From Aldehydirespirator sp965204415 (GTDB taxonomy: Bacteria; Actinomycetota; Acidimicrobiia; Acidimicrobiales; Aldehydirespiratoraceae): a stretch of DNA of 64,000 nucleotides. Position numbers and translations under genes: made by a program. The stretch spans positions 1,564,072 through 1,628,071 of the forward strand of contig CBDBEL010000004.1 in assembly GCA_965204415.1 (NCBI GenBank), written 5' to 3'. Positions 45,930 to 54,709 of this stretch are shown here, one piece after another; the stretch's first letter is position 1; every line of letters begins with the position of its first letter. The notes under the pieces are model-generated. The model was not told the origin of the DNA. It worked only from the letters and a program-made list of their open reading frames with translations, and ran no database searches.

Positions 45930-45948
45930 TGTTTGATCCTATCAAAGT
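45930..45948. promoter_or_regulatory. Palindromic operator, site B (matches 35821-35839)
   Basis: The bases TGTTTGAT-CCT-ATCAAAGT (45930-45948) match site A at 14 of 16 half-site positions: the right half is identical and the left differs only in its first two bases. It lies in the 45-bp gap between the aldo/keto reductase start (45923) and the divergent PanB-like start (45969), so one bound protein could control both operons. Confidence 0.7.
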
Positions 45949-45968
45949 CATGTGATTGTCTTCAGGGA

Positions 45969-46829
45969 GTGAGCCGGGCCAAGCCGACCGTCGCCGACCT
46001 GCTCGCAGGCAAGGGGAAGCGCCAACTCACCGACATCTTCGTGCTGTCGGTCGAGGAGGTGCGGGCCGCGGAGGAGGCCGGGCTCGACATGATGTGCCTG
46101 CCCGACGAGATGATGAGCCGCGAGGTCCGCGAGGCCGCCCCCACCACGTTCATCATCGCCGCGCTGGCCTACGGGGTCCACGCCACGGCCGACGAGTACC
46201 TGCGCATGGGAATGGCCGTGTACCGCCTGGGCGCCGACGCGGTGTACTGCGCGGCCGGTCTGGAAACGGTGGCCCGGCTCGCGGCCGAAGGGCTGGCGGT
46301 GGTGGGCCACATCGGCTTCATCCCCACCCACCGCACCTGGTACGGCGGGTACCGGGCGGTGGGCAAGACCACCGAGAGCGCGCTGCGGGTGTGGCGCCAG
46401 GCCAGGGCCCTGGAGGACGCCGGAGCGTTCGCCGCGGAGATCGAACTCGTGCCCGAGCCGGTCGCGGCCGCCATCTCGGAGCGGAGCTCGCTGTTCCTGA
46501 TCTCGATGGGCTCGGGGGCCGGCTGCGACGCCCAGTACCTGTTCAGCATGGACATCCTGGGCACGAACACCGGCCACTACCCGCGCCACTCCAAGAAGTA
46601 CCGCGACTTCCAAGCCACCTACGAGCGCCTCCACGCCGAGCGGGTCGCCGCCTACGGCGAGTACCGTGCCGACGTCGAGGCCGGCGTCTACCCTGCCGCC
46701 GAGCACAAGCTGCGGATCGACGAGGCCGAGCTCGCCCGCTTCATCGAGGCGCTCGACAGCGGCGCCGGGGGCGAGGCATCATCGCGCCGGGGAGTGCCGT
46801 GGACCGAGATTGCCGGAGGCCACCGATGA
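45969..46829 (+). CDS. PanB-like (ketopantoate hydroxymethyltransferase superfamily) enzyme
   Basis: 286 residues from GTG 45969. The PEP-mutase/PanB barrel pattern is visible: DIFVLSVEEVRAAEEAGLD, RLGADAVYC, VVGHIGFIPTHRTWYGGYRAVGKT near 117-140, ALEDAGAFAAEIELVPEPVA and SMGSGAGCDAQYLFSMDILG near 178-197. These follow PanB more closely than isocitrate lyase, but the metal-binding start of PanB is shifted (MMCLPDEMM). In this catabolic context it may make or break a C-C bond next to a carbonyl instead of making pantoate. No clean ribosome site; the stop overlaps a small frame at 46827. Confidence 0.75.
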   Translation: MSRAKPTVADLLAGKGKRQLTDIFVLSVEEVRAAEEAGLDMMCLPDEMMSREVREAAPTTFIIAALAYGVHATADEYLRMGMAVYRLGADAVYCAAGLETVARLAAEGLAVVGHIGFIPTHRTWYGGYRAVGKTTESALRVWRQARALEDAGAFAAEIELVPEPVAAAISERSSLFLISMGSGAGCDAQYLFSMDILGTNTGHYPRHSKKYRDFQATYERLHAERVAAYGEYRADVEAGVYPAAEHKLRIDEAELARFIEALDSGAGGEASSRRGVPWTEIAGGHR

Positions 46830-46923
46830 GCCGGGCGGAGGAGCCCGCCGCCTTCGTTGCGCAAAGAAGCCGCCCAGACCGGCACAGATGCACACAATAC
46901 GAACCGGCGAACGGAGGAGTGCC

Positions 46924-48384
46924 ATGGACGGAGACAGCCAAGCCACATTAGTGAGCGGCGACGGCGCGCCCACCGAGCCGGTTTCGATGCTGGTGGAGGG
47001 AACGGTGGTGACCATGGATCCCGAGCGCCGGGTCATCGCCGGCGGCGCGGTGGCGGTGGCCGGTGACCGGATCGCGGCGGTCGGCGACGCCGCGGAGCTG
47101 CGGGCCCAGCACCCCGACGCCCGCCGCATCGGCGGGGCGCGGCGCTACGTGATTCCGGGGTTGATCGACTGCCACAACCACATCGCCCAGGCCCTCTGCC
47201 GGGAGAGCACGGTGGAGGACTTCCCCAACATCTACCGCATCTACATCCCCGCCGAGGACATCCAGAGCACCGACGACGCGAGGGTGAGCGCCCAGGTGGC
47301 TTTCGCCCAGCTTCTGAGGGCCGGCGTCACCACCATGACCGAGACCACCTGCACCGTGGCCCATGAGGAGCCCATCGCCGAGACCGTCATGGAGACCGGC
47401 ATCCGCTGCGCGCTGGCCCGGGGAATGTGGGACCGGGAATCCCGTCTGGCCGGCAACTACGAGCAGATAACCGGGAAGTCGTGGTACCGCGACGACCCCG
47501 CCGCCCTGGCCGACGACCTGGCCTACACCGAGGAGTTCTTCAAGAAGTGGTTCGAGAAGGGCGAGGGACGGCTACGGCCTTGGGTGCACAACCTGGGCGT
47601 GCCGTCGTGCTCGGACGAGCGCTACCTGGCCACCGATGAGCTGGTCCAGCAGTGGGGCACCGGGATCATGACCCACATCAACCGCGACCGCGAGGAGATC
47701 GAGCTGAGCGTGTCGCTGTTCGGGCACAGGCCCCTGGAGCACCTGGCCTCCATCGGTGCGCTGACCGAGCGGCTGGTGGCCATCCACGCCATGCTCACCA
47801 CCGACCGCGAGATCGAGCTGATGGCCGCCGCCGGCGCCAAGCTGGCCCACGCGCCGGTGGTGTGCACCGACATCATGTCGGCCGTCACCCGGGTGCCGCT
47901 GATGCGGGCCCGGGGCATCACCGTCGGGCTGGGCTGCGACACCATCATCAACGACCTGCTGAAGCTGATGCGGATCGCCCACATCATGCACAACCAGGCG
48001 GCCATGCCGCTGTTCGACCCCTACGGGTTCTCCTGCAACGACGCCTTCGAGATGGGAACCATCGACGCCGCCCGGCTGCTGATGTGGGACGACGAGATCG
48101 GATCGTTGGAGGCGGGCAAGGCCGCCGACATCTGTGTCATCGACGCCAACAACGTGCGGCTCACCCCCTCGACGGACCCGGTGGCCACCCTGGTGCGCTA
48201 CGGGGTGGGCACCGACGCCGAGTCGACGATCGTGGCCGGGAGGCTCGTGATGCACGAGGGTCGCCTGCTGACGATCGACGAGGAGGCGCTCCTTGTTGAG
48301 GCCGAGACCCTGGGGGCCCGCATGATCGCGGAGATGGCGCCCCGCCGCTACGTGCAACTCGGCACCAACGTCGACTACCTGTGA
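46924..48384 (+). CDS. Amidohydrolase, SsnA/AtzA/TrzN-type
   Basis: 486 residues from the ATG at 46924 with GGAGGAG upstream. The metal site begins PGLIDCHNH near 78-86 (HxH), a His in MTHINRDREE near 249, a further His in VAIHAML near 289 and the Asp in GLGCDTIIND near 340. Substrates of this subgroup are aminohydrolysed or deaminated heterocycles (guanine, triazines, cytosine-like rings, 5'-deoxyadenosine). It is followed after 13 bases by a second, distinct amidohydrolase and a Rieske oxygenase. Cytoplasmic. Confidence 0.88.
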   Translation: MDGDSQATLVSGDGAPTEPVSMLVEGTVVTMDPERRVIAGGAVAVAGDRIAAVGDAAELRAQHPDARRIGGARRYVIPGLIDCHNHIAQALCRESTVEDFPNIYRIYIPAEDIQSTDDARVSAQVAFAQLLRAGVTTMTETTCTVAHEEPIAETVMETGIRCALARGMWDRESRLAGNYEQITGKSWYRDDPAALADDLAYTEEFFKKWFEKGEGRLRPWVHNLGVPSCSDERYLATDELVQQWGTGIMTHINRDREEIELSVSLFGHRPLEHLASIGALTERLVAIHAMLTTDREIELMAAAGAKLAHAPVVCTDIMSAVTRVPLMRARGITVGLGCDTIINDLLKLMRIAHIMHNQAAMPLFDPYGFSCNDAFEMGTIDAARLLMWDDEIGSLEAGKAADICVIDANNVRLTPSTDPVATLVRYGVGTDAESTIVAGRLVMHEGRLLTIDEEALLVEAETLGARMIAEMAPRRYVQLGTNVDYL

Positions 48385-48397
48385 CCGGAGCGCCGCG

Positions 48398-49888
48398 GTG
48401 AGCAACACTCAGCTGCTGGTCAAGGGGGCGACGATCCTCGACGCCGACGGTCCGCTGCGGGTCGCCGACATCAGGGCCGAGGGCGGCACCATCACCGAGG
48501 TCGGCCCGGGCCTTCGCCCCGGATCGGCCCGGGTGATCGACGCCGACCAGATGGTGGCCATGCCGGGCCTGATCAACGCCCACACCCACTCGGCCCAGAA
48601 CCTCGACCGGGGGACGACCCCGAACCTGCCGCTCGACCTCTGGCTGATGTGGGCCGTGTTCGGGAAGCCCCCCATCACCGCTGACGACCGCTACACGCTG
48701 GCCATGGCCGGGGCCCTGGAGATGCTGGAGTCGGGCTGCACCGCGGTGCTCGACCACGGCTGGGTCGCGCCGTGGGACTTCGAGAACTACTGCGAGGCCA
48801 TCATGAGCGCCTACGCCGACGCCGGGATGCGGGCCGGGCTGGCCCCCATGATCGGCGATCTCGACATCTTCGACACGATGTCGTTCGCAGGCGCTTCGGG
48901 GCCCAAGCCCGAACCGCTCGGTGATCCGTTCGAGGCGGCGAGCCTGCTGGAGTCCATGGAGAGGTTCTTCGATCGCTGGCAGGGCGTCCACTCCCGGCTG
49001 ACCCCGATGGTGGGGCCATCGGCACCCCAGCGCTGCACCCACGAGCTTATGGACGGCCTGGCCGGCCTGGCCCGCGAGCGGGACGCAGGATTCCACACCC
49101 ATGTGCTGGAGACCAGGACCCAGATCGGTGCCAACCTCGAGCGCTACGGGCGATCCAGCGTCTCGTACCTCGAGGATCTGGGGCTGCTCTATCCGGGCGC
49201 GAGCCTGGCCCACTGCGTGTGGATGGACCCCGACGAGTTCTCCACGGTGCGCCGCTGCGGGGCCACCATCGTGCACAACCCGGTGTCGAACCTCCGGTGC
49301 GGGTCCGGCATCCTGCCGGTGGCCGATCTGCTCGAGGGTGGTGTCAGCGTGGCCCTCGGCGCGGACGGTGCGGCCTCCAACGACAACCAGAACATGTTCG
49401 AGGCCATGAAGTTCGCCATGCTCATGCAGACGCTGCACGGATCGCACCTGCGCTGGCCCCATGCCCCCGCGATCCGGAGGATGTGCCTGCAGGGCGGCGC
49501 GGCTGCCCTGGGCCAGCCGCTGGGCTCTCTGGAGCCAGGGAGCGCGGCCGATATTGTGCTGCTGGACACCGAGCGCCATGTGCCGGTGCACGCCGAGGGC
49601 TTGGCAACGAGTCTGGTCCTGGCCGAGCACGGACAGTCGGTGCACACCGTGATCGTCGACGGCGAGGTGATGGTCTCCGAGGGCCGATCCACCCGCGTCG
49701 ACGAGGGCGCCATGGCCGAGCGGTCCCGCGACCTGCAGCGTCGCTTCCACGAAGGACTTCCCGAACGTCAGGCCTTCTATGACCGCTACGTGGACGTGCT
49801 CACCGAGATCCACGACTACGAAATGGCCCGACCGGCCCCGGTGGAGCGTCTGGCCCGGATCACGCCAGCGTTCGGAGCCGCCGGCTAG
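48398..49888 (+). CDS. Second amidohydrolase, SsnA/AtzA-type
   Basis: 496 residues from GTG 48398. PGLINAHTHSAQNLDRG near 57-73 gives the HxH pair, FHTHVLETRTQ near 231 a third His, LAHCVWMDP near 268 the fourth and LGADGAASNDNQNMFEAMK near 324-342 the Asp. The SNDNQNMFE stretch is typical of the deaminase/chlorohydrolase group. It is only distantly similar to the preceding amidohydrolase, so the two probably act on successive intermediates. It ends 23 bases before the Rieske gene. Confidence 0.88.
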   Translation: MSNTQLLVKGATILDADGPLRVADIRAEGGTITEVGPGLRPGSARVIDADQMVAMPGLINAHTHSAQNLDRGTTPNLPLDLWLMWAVFGKPPITADDRYTLAMAGALEMLESGCTAVLDHGWVAPWDFENYCEAIMSAYADAGMRAGLAPMIGDLDIFDTMSFAGASGPKPEPLGDPFEAASLLESMERFFDRWQGVHSRLTPMVGPSAPQRCTHELMDGLAGLARERDAGFHTHVLETRTQIGANLERYGRSSVSYLEDLGLLYPGASLAHCVWMDPDEFSTVRRCGATIVHNPVSNLRCGSGILPVADLLEGGVSVALGADGAASNDNQNMFEAMKFAMLMQTLHGSHLRWPHAPAIRRMCLQGGAAALGQPLGSLEPGSAADIVLLDTERHVPVHAEGLATSLVLAEHGQSVHTVIVDGEVMVSEGRSTRVDEGAMAERSRDLQRRFHEGLPERQAFYDRYVDVLTEIHDYEMARPAPVERLARITPAFGAAG

Positions 49889-49911
49889 GACGGGCGCAAG
49901 AAGGGGGATCG

Positions 49912-50958
49912 ATGAACGCCGACCCATCCTGGAGCACAACCTGGATCGACAACGAGCACCCGGCCCTGCGTCGCTGCTGGCATCCGGTGGCCCGAAGCGC
50001 CGATGTCGGCGACGACGGGCCGGTGGCGGTGGACCTGCTAGGTGAGCGCTGGTGCCTGGTGCGGCTGGGCGGGCATCTGACCGCGCTGCGGGATCCGTGC
50101 CCGCACCGCTACTCGCCGCTGAGCGCGGGAACCATCGTGGGCGACACCCTGCGCTGCGCCTACCACGGCTTCCGGTTCGCGGCCGACGGCACCTGCGTGG
50201 AGATCCCGGCGGTGGACCCCGACCTGCCCATCCCCGCTCGGGCGTGCGCCACCGCGGCCGCCGGGGTGGCCGAGTCACTGGACCTGGTGTGGCTTGCCCC
50301 CGAGGATCCCATCGCCCCCCTGCCGGAGGTGCCCGAGCACCACGACCCCGGCTTCGTCACCTGCCCCCTGCCGCCGCTGGACTGGAACGCGGGAGCGGCC
50401 CAAATGGCCGACAACTTCCTGGATCTCGGTCATCTCCCGTTCGTGCACCTCGCCACCTTCGGCGACGAGGACGACAAGCTGGTGCGGGACTACAAGATGG
50501 AACGCGACGGCTGGCGCTTCACCGCCCACCACCGCCACTTCACCAAGTCGCTGGCCGACTCGACGGGATCCGACGGCGACTACAGGGTGGTGGAGCGGGA
50601 GCTGCTCTTCGTCTTCACCGCCCCCCACCACGTGTACCTGCGCATCGGCTATCCCGAGGAGAACGTGGTGCTGACAATCAGCTTCTGCCACCAGCCGGTG
50701 AACGCCACCACCACCCGGCTGTACTGCACCGACTACCGCAACGACATTCCTGACGAGCCCGGCCCCATCGCGGAGGCGGTGGGCTTCCAACTGGCGGTGG
50801 CCGCGGAGGACAAGGTGCTTCTGGAGCGCATCGGCACCAAGGCCGTGCCGCTGGTCCCGGCGCTCGAATACCACTCCAAGGCCGACCGCATCACCCTGGA
50901 GATGCGCCGGATGCTCGTCGACCTGGTAGCCGAAGCCGGCGCGGGGGTCTCTAGCTAG
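49912..50958 (+). CDS. Rieske oxygenase (vanillate demethylase/VanA-like single-subunit type)
   Basis: 348 residues. The Rieske cluster motif is CPHRYSPL...CAYHGF near 63-86. The iron site is MADNFLDLGHLPFVH near 165-179. The short length and N-terminal WHPVARSADV fit the VanA/PobA group of O- or N-demethylases that work without a beta subunit. GGGGGATCG precedes the ATG. The reductase is not encoded here. The last base codons overlap the convergent ABC ATPase by 4 bases. As the last gene after two amidohydrolases it could demethylate or hydroxylate the same ring compound. Confidence 0.88.
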   Translation: MNADPSWSTTWIDNEHPALRRCWHPVARSADVGDDGPVAVDLLGERWCLVRLGGHLTALRDPCPHRYSPLSAGTIVGDTLRCAYHGFRFAADGTCVEIPAVDPDLPIPARACATAAAGVAESLDLVWLAPEDPIAPLPEVPEHHDPGFVTCPLPPLDWNAGAAQMADNFLDLGHLPFVHLATFGDEDDKLVRDYKMERDGWRFTAHHRHFTKSLADSTGSDGDYRVVERELLFVFTAPHHVYLRIGYPEENVVLTISFCHQPVNATTTRLYCTDYRNDIPDEPGPIAEAVGFQLAVAAEDKVLLERIGTKAVPLVPALEYHSKADRITLEMRRMLVDLVAEAGAGVSS

Positions 50959-52187
50959 ACGGTGCGGGGGAAGGCGACGGTGCTTGATCCGCTGTGGCAC
51001 AGGTCGACGGTGGCGCCGAGCCTGAAACGGGGGGCGCCGGTGGTGCGGCAGCGCAGCACATCGCCGCCGGCCGAGCGGATGTAGTACAGGGTGTCGTGGC
51101 CGAAGAACTCGATGTGATCCACCACCCCTGACTCCCCCTCGGTGAGGGCGAGCTCCTCGGGCCTCACCAGCACGTCCACCGGCCCCTCAGCCGGCGATCG
51201 CAGCCGCATCGGGCCCAGCGCGGTGTGAGCGACGTCGCCCTCGGCCCGTCCGGCGACGGTGTCGGCCTCGCCCACGAAGCCGGCCAGCCAGCGATCGGCG
51301 GGCTGCTCGTAGAGCACCGCCGGCGCGGCTTGCTGGATCACTTCGCCGTCGCGCATCACGGCCACCTCGTCACCGAGCACGAAGGCCTCGTCCTGGTCGT
51401 GGGTCACGAACACGCACGTGACTTCCAGCTCCCGCAGCAGGGCGGCCACCTCGGCGCGTACCTCCACCCTCAGGGTCGTGTCGAGGCTGGAGAAGGGCTC
51501 ATCAAGCAGGAGCACCGAGGGCTGAGGCGCCAGGGCCCGGGCCAGCGCCACCCGCTGCTGCTGCCCGCCTGAGAGCGAGCCGGGCAGCCTGCCGGCCAGC
51601 TCGCCGATCCCGACCATGTCGAGGAGGTCGTTCACCCGGCTCGAGGCAGGCCGGGGCAGCACCCGGGTGCGGGGCCGCTCCGAGCGGGGAAGGCCGAAGG
51701 CCACGTTGGCAGCCACGGTGAGGTGAGGGAACAGCGACCAGTCCTGGAACACCATGCCCACGCCACGCTTGTCGGCGGCCACGTGCACCATGTGAGGGGT
51801 GCTCCCGTTGCGTGAGGCTCCGTTGCGTGAGGCTCCGTTGCGGGAGCTTCCGTTGCGTGAGGCTCCGTTACGGGCCGAGCCGTTCTTCGGCTCCGCGGGT
51901 CCCGACATCAGCTTGCCGCCGATGAAGACACGGCCGGACTCGAGTCGTTGGAGGCCGGCCAGCACCCTCAGCAGGGTGGTCTTTCCGCACCCGCTCGGAC
52001 CGAGCAGCGCCAACGTGCGGCCGGCTTCGGTCGTGATGGTGGCGCTGCGGAGGACCGGTGCCCCCCCGAGGGTGACGCCGACATCGTCGGCGACGATCCA
52101 ACGGCCTCGTCGTTGCGGCCCCTCCGCGGTCTCGGCCTCCGAGGATCGAGCCCCCGGAGCGGGTGCCGCCGCGGCGCTATCAAGCAT
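50955..52187 (-). CDS. ABC transporter ATPase, FbpC/PotA/CysA type, orphan
   Basis: 410 residues. Walker A is GPSGCGKTT near 64-72, the Q-loop VFQDWSLFPHL near 147, signature LSGGQQQRVALARAL near 209-223, Walker B VLLLDEPFSSLD. A C-terminal TOBE-like regulatory domain spans about 320-410. Between Walker A and the Q-loop a low-complexity insert of about 32 residues (104-135, repeats of NGASR) is unlike the family. No permease or binding protein gene is beside it, so it may serve a transporter encoded elsewhere. The convergent end overlaps the Rieske gene by 4 bases. Confidence 0.88.
   Translation of the reverse strand: MLDSAAAAPAPGARSSEAETAEGPQRRGRWIVADDVGVTLGGAPVLRSATITTEAGRTLALLGPSGCGKTTLLRVLAGLQRLESGRVFIGGKLMSGPAEPKNGSARNGASRNGSSRNGASRNGASRNGSTPHMVHVAADKRGVGMVFQDWSLFPHLTVAANVAFGLPRSERPRTRVLPRPASSRVNDLLDMVGIGELAGRLPGSLSGGQQQRVALARALAPQPSVLLLDEPFSSLDTTLRVEVRAEVAALLRELEVTCVFVTHDQDEAFVLGDEVAVMRDGEVIQQAAPAVLYEQPADRWLAGFVGEADTVAGRAEGDVAHTALGPMRLRSPAEGPVDVLVRPEELALTEGESGVVDHIEFFGHDTLYYIRSAGGDVLRCRTTGAPRFRLGATVDLCHSGSSTVAFPRTV
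51804..51880. repeat. 15-bp minisatellite inside the ABC ATPase gene
   Basis: Five to six units close to CCGTTGCGTGAGGCT encode repeated five-residue NG(A/S)SR. The unit keeps frame, so expansion lengthens a flexible insert on the ATPase surface close to the Q-loop. Confidence 0.8.
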
Positions 52188-52268
52188 GCCTTATACCTTA
52201 ACGCCAGCAGTCCTCACCACGTCAACCCAGATGTCCTGACTGCGGCGGCTCAGGCTGCCGCGCAGGAC

Positions 52269-52410
52269 TTAGAGGCCACGCGGATAGGCGAGAGCCTGTC
52301 GCGTCGCAGCGGTGTCATTCCCGCTCTTGTTCGCTGCGCTCACGGGCCGCTCGGGCCACGGCCTCGCGCCGTATGGGCCGGATTCGCGTGCCTATCCGCT
52401 CGGCCTCTTA
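52269..52410 (-). repeat. MITE-like interspersed repeat, best complete copy
   Basis: 142 bp. The left end TTAGAGGCCACGCGGATAGG and the reverse complement of the right end TAAGAGGCCGAGCGGATAGG differ at three of 20 positions, so the ends are terminal inverted repeats. The core (minus strand) GAGCGCAGCGAACAAGAGCG is at 52322-52341. It lies 17 bases past the HelR stop and 82 bases before the ABC ATPase start. It has no coding capacity. Confidence 0.85.
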
Positions 52411-52426
52411 GGCTGCCGCACGGGAA

Positions 52427-54604
52427 TCAGGCCGCCGCGTACGGCTCGGTGAGCACGTCGGGCAGGGGCTCGGCGTGCACGACCGTCACCCGCTTGGTCG
52501 CCCTGGTGAGGGCCACGTACAGCGAGCGCACTCCCTGGCATTCCTCGGCCACTATCCGGGCCGGCTCGACCACCACCGCAGCATCGACCTCGAGGCCCTT
52601 CACCAGGCGCACCGGCACCAGCGTCACCTGCTGCTCGAGGCCGGCGCGGCCGGGACCTCCGAACACCACCGAACGCTCCCTCAGCTCGGCCCGGAGCCCC
52701 TCGTGGAGCGAGTCGGGCACGATCACGGCCACGTTGCCCTCGCCCACCTCGGCCCGCTCCTGGGCGATGACCTCCGCCAGCGTCTCAACCAGTGTGGCCG
52801 CCGAGCGGTCGGAGCCGTTCTGGTCGGCTGCCCTGCCGCACGACACGACGCGGGGCTCGTCGCCCACGGTGCGCACCGTCCGGGGAGGCACTGCCCCGGG
52901 GGCGGCGTGGGGCAGCACCCGGTTGGCCAGTTCCATGGCCGGCGCCGGGATCCGGTAGCCCAGCGTGAGCTCGACCCGGCGCGGCGGGCGCCGGTCGGGC
53001 AGGCCCTCCAGAACCGACTCCCAGTCCTCGTGGGCCCAGGATCCGGTGGCCTGTGCGATGTCGCCCACCACCGACATCGAGCCGTTGAGGCTGCGCCGGG
53101 CGATCATGCGAAGCTCCATCGGCGACAGGTCCTGGGCCTCGTCCACCACGATGTGGCCGTAGGTCAGCACCGCGTCCTCGTCGCGGTGCCCGGGCCGGTA
53201 CCCCAGCAGCGCCCTCGCCTCGTCGAGCACCGGCACGTCCTGGAACGACCACGTCACCTCGGAGGCGTGCCCGGGCCGGGGCCGGTGCAGCAGTTCAATC
53301 TCGTCGTCGGAGAGCCGGCCCGCGCCGGCCGAGCGCAGCAGGGCCCTCGAGCCGTACAGGTCGTTCACCAGATGGGCAGGCGTGAGCACGGGCCACATCC
53401 ACTCGAGAGCCTCCCGAACCTCGATCACATCCGAGAGTCCCTCCCGGACCTCGGCAGGATCGGCGGCACGGCGACCGCTCGCGGCCAGGGCCGCGAAGAA
53501 GGCCTCCTCCACCAGCCTGCGGCCGGCATTGTGCTTGCGGGCCCGGCGGGACACGTCGTCGACGATCCCGGCGGACTGCTCCGCGGTGACGCGCAGCCGC
53601 TGCAGCTCGAAGCCCACGACCAGGTCCCGGCGCAGTTGACGGCGGCGGTCGCGCACCGCTCGTCGCAGCACCCCGGCCATGCGCCGGTCGCCCTTGACCC
53701 GCCCGACGGCCTCGTCGTCTAGGCCCGCGACCCGCACCGCCGGGCTGAGCAGGTCCGCGAGCACGGCCTGCTCCACACCCGCCTCCCCCAGGGAGGGCAG
53801 CACCTGCTCGATGTAGGCGAGGAAGAGCCGGTTCGGGCCCACCACCAGCACTCCCTGGCTCTCCAGAGGGAAGCGGTGCGTGTAGAGGAGATAGGCGGCC
53901 CGGTGAAGGGCGACGACCGTCTTGCCGGTCCCCGGCCCGCCCTGCACGACCAGCACACCGGGCAGCTCGGAGCGGATCACCCTGTCCTGCTCGCCCTGGA
54001 TGGTGGCCACGACGTCCTTGAGGCGGCCGGTTCGAGCCTCCTCCAGCGAAGCGATCAGAGCACCCGAGACCAGCGGGCCGTCACCCGAGCCGTCCGTTGG
54101 CACGGCCGCGCCGTCGGCGGAGCCGTCGAAGTCCCGGTCGGCGATGTCTAGGCCGATGGCGGCCTTGTCGCCGAAGAACTCGTCCTCGATGCCCAGCAGG
54201 GTGCTGCCCCGGGACGCGAAGTGCCGCCGGCGCTCCAGGCCGAGCGGCGCCCGGCCGGTGGCACGGTAGAAGGGCTCGGCGACCGGCGCCCGCCAGTCCA
54301 CCACGATCGGGTCGTGGTCGCCGTCCCACAGGCCGACACGCCCGATGTAGAAGCGCTCCCCCGTCTCGGCCGGGTCGATGCGCCCGAAGACCAGCGACCG
54401 GTCCCCGATGTCGAGCCTGGTGAGCCGGGCCAGGGCTGCCTCGAGCATGGCCTCGCGCTCGAACCGGGCCTGCGTGGTGCCGCCCCGGCCTGTGCGGAAC
54501 ACCGATGTCGCCATGGTGGCCCGCTCGCGGGCCGTGTCGAGGCAGGCGTGCGCGAGGTCGAAGTAGGCCTGCTCGGCTTCTAGGTCGGGATGTCGGCTGG
54601 TCAA
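52427..54604 (-). CDS. HelR/HelD-type superfamily 1 RNA-polymerase recycling ATPase
   Basis: 725 residues. The N-terminus reads LEAEQAYFDLAHACLD, the coiled arm of HelD-like proteins, then FYIGRVGLWDGDHDPIVVDWRAP, a segment specific to the group. Walker A GGPGTGKTVVALHRAAYLLY is near 213-232, motif II VVDEAQDLSPMELRMI near 500, and LVKGLEVDAAV, YVALTRATKRV are late helicase motifs. Family members remove stalled RNA polymerase and can give rifampicin tolerance. The TTG at 54604 is proposed because family sequence begins there and no ATG/GTG lies between it and the conserved region. It is divergent from the patatin gene. Confidence 0.88.
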   Translation of the reverse strand: MTSRHPDLEAEQAYFDLAHACLDTARERATMATSVFRTGRGGTTQARFEREAMLEAALARLTRLDIGDRSLVFGRIDPAETGERFYIGRVGLWDGDHDPIVVDWRAPVAEPFYRATGRAPLGLERRRHFASRGSTLLGIEDEFFGDKAAIGLDIADRDFDGSADGAAVPTDGSGDGPLVSGALIASLEEARTGRLKDVVATIQGEQDRVIRSELPGVLVVQGGPGTGKTVVALHRAAYLLYTHRFPLESQGVLVVGPNRLFLAYIEQVLPSLGEAGVEQAVLADLLSPAVRVAGLDDEAVGRVKGDRRMAGVLRRAVRDRRRQLRRDLVVGFELQRLRVTAEQSAGIVDDVSRRARKHNAGRRLVEEAFFAALAASGRRAADPAEVREGLSDVIEVREALEWMWPVLTPAHLVNDLYGSRALLRSAGAGRLSDDEIELLHRPRPGHASEVTWSFQDVPVLDEARALLGYRPGHRDEDAVLTYGHIVVDEAQDLSPMELRMIARRSLNGSMSVVGDIAQATGSWAHEDWESVLEGLPDRRPPRRVELTLGYRIPAPAMELANRVLPHAAPGAVPPRTVRTVGDEPRVVSCGRAADQNGSDRSAATLVETLAEVIAQERAEVGEGNVAVIVPDSLHEGLRAELRERSVVFGGPGRAGLEQQVTLVPVRLVKGLEVDAAVVVEPARIVAEECQGVRSLYVALTRATKRVTVVHAEPLPDVLTEPYAAA

Positions 54605-54709
54605 GGCTGAACCGCGGATGCTGTCTTGTCGACCGGTCCGGCCGGCTAGCGGCGGGCCGCTGGCGGGCGGATTCCGGCAATTCGGGGGAACTGTTGATTT
54701 TATCTCCCG

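Noticed and set aside
45969..46829. True pantothenate gene panB
   Set aside because: Catabolic neighbours, an altered metal-site start and absence of panC/panE nearby make pantoate synthesis doubtful, so only the superfamily is claimed.
46827..46952. A 41-codon frame opening MSRAEEPAAF between the PanB-like and amidohydrolase genes
   Set aside because: It overlaps the amidohydrolase start and repeats the GVPWTE tail of the preceding gene. It is more likely a duplication trace than a gene.
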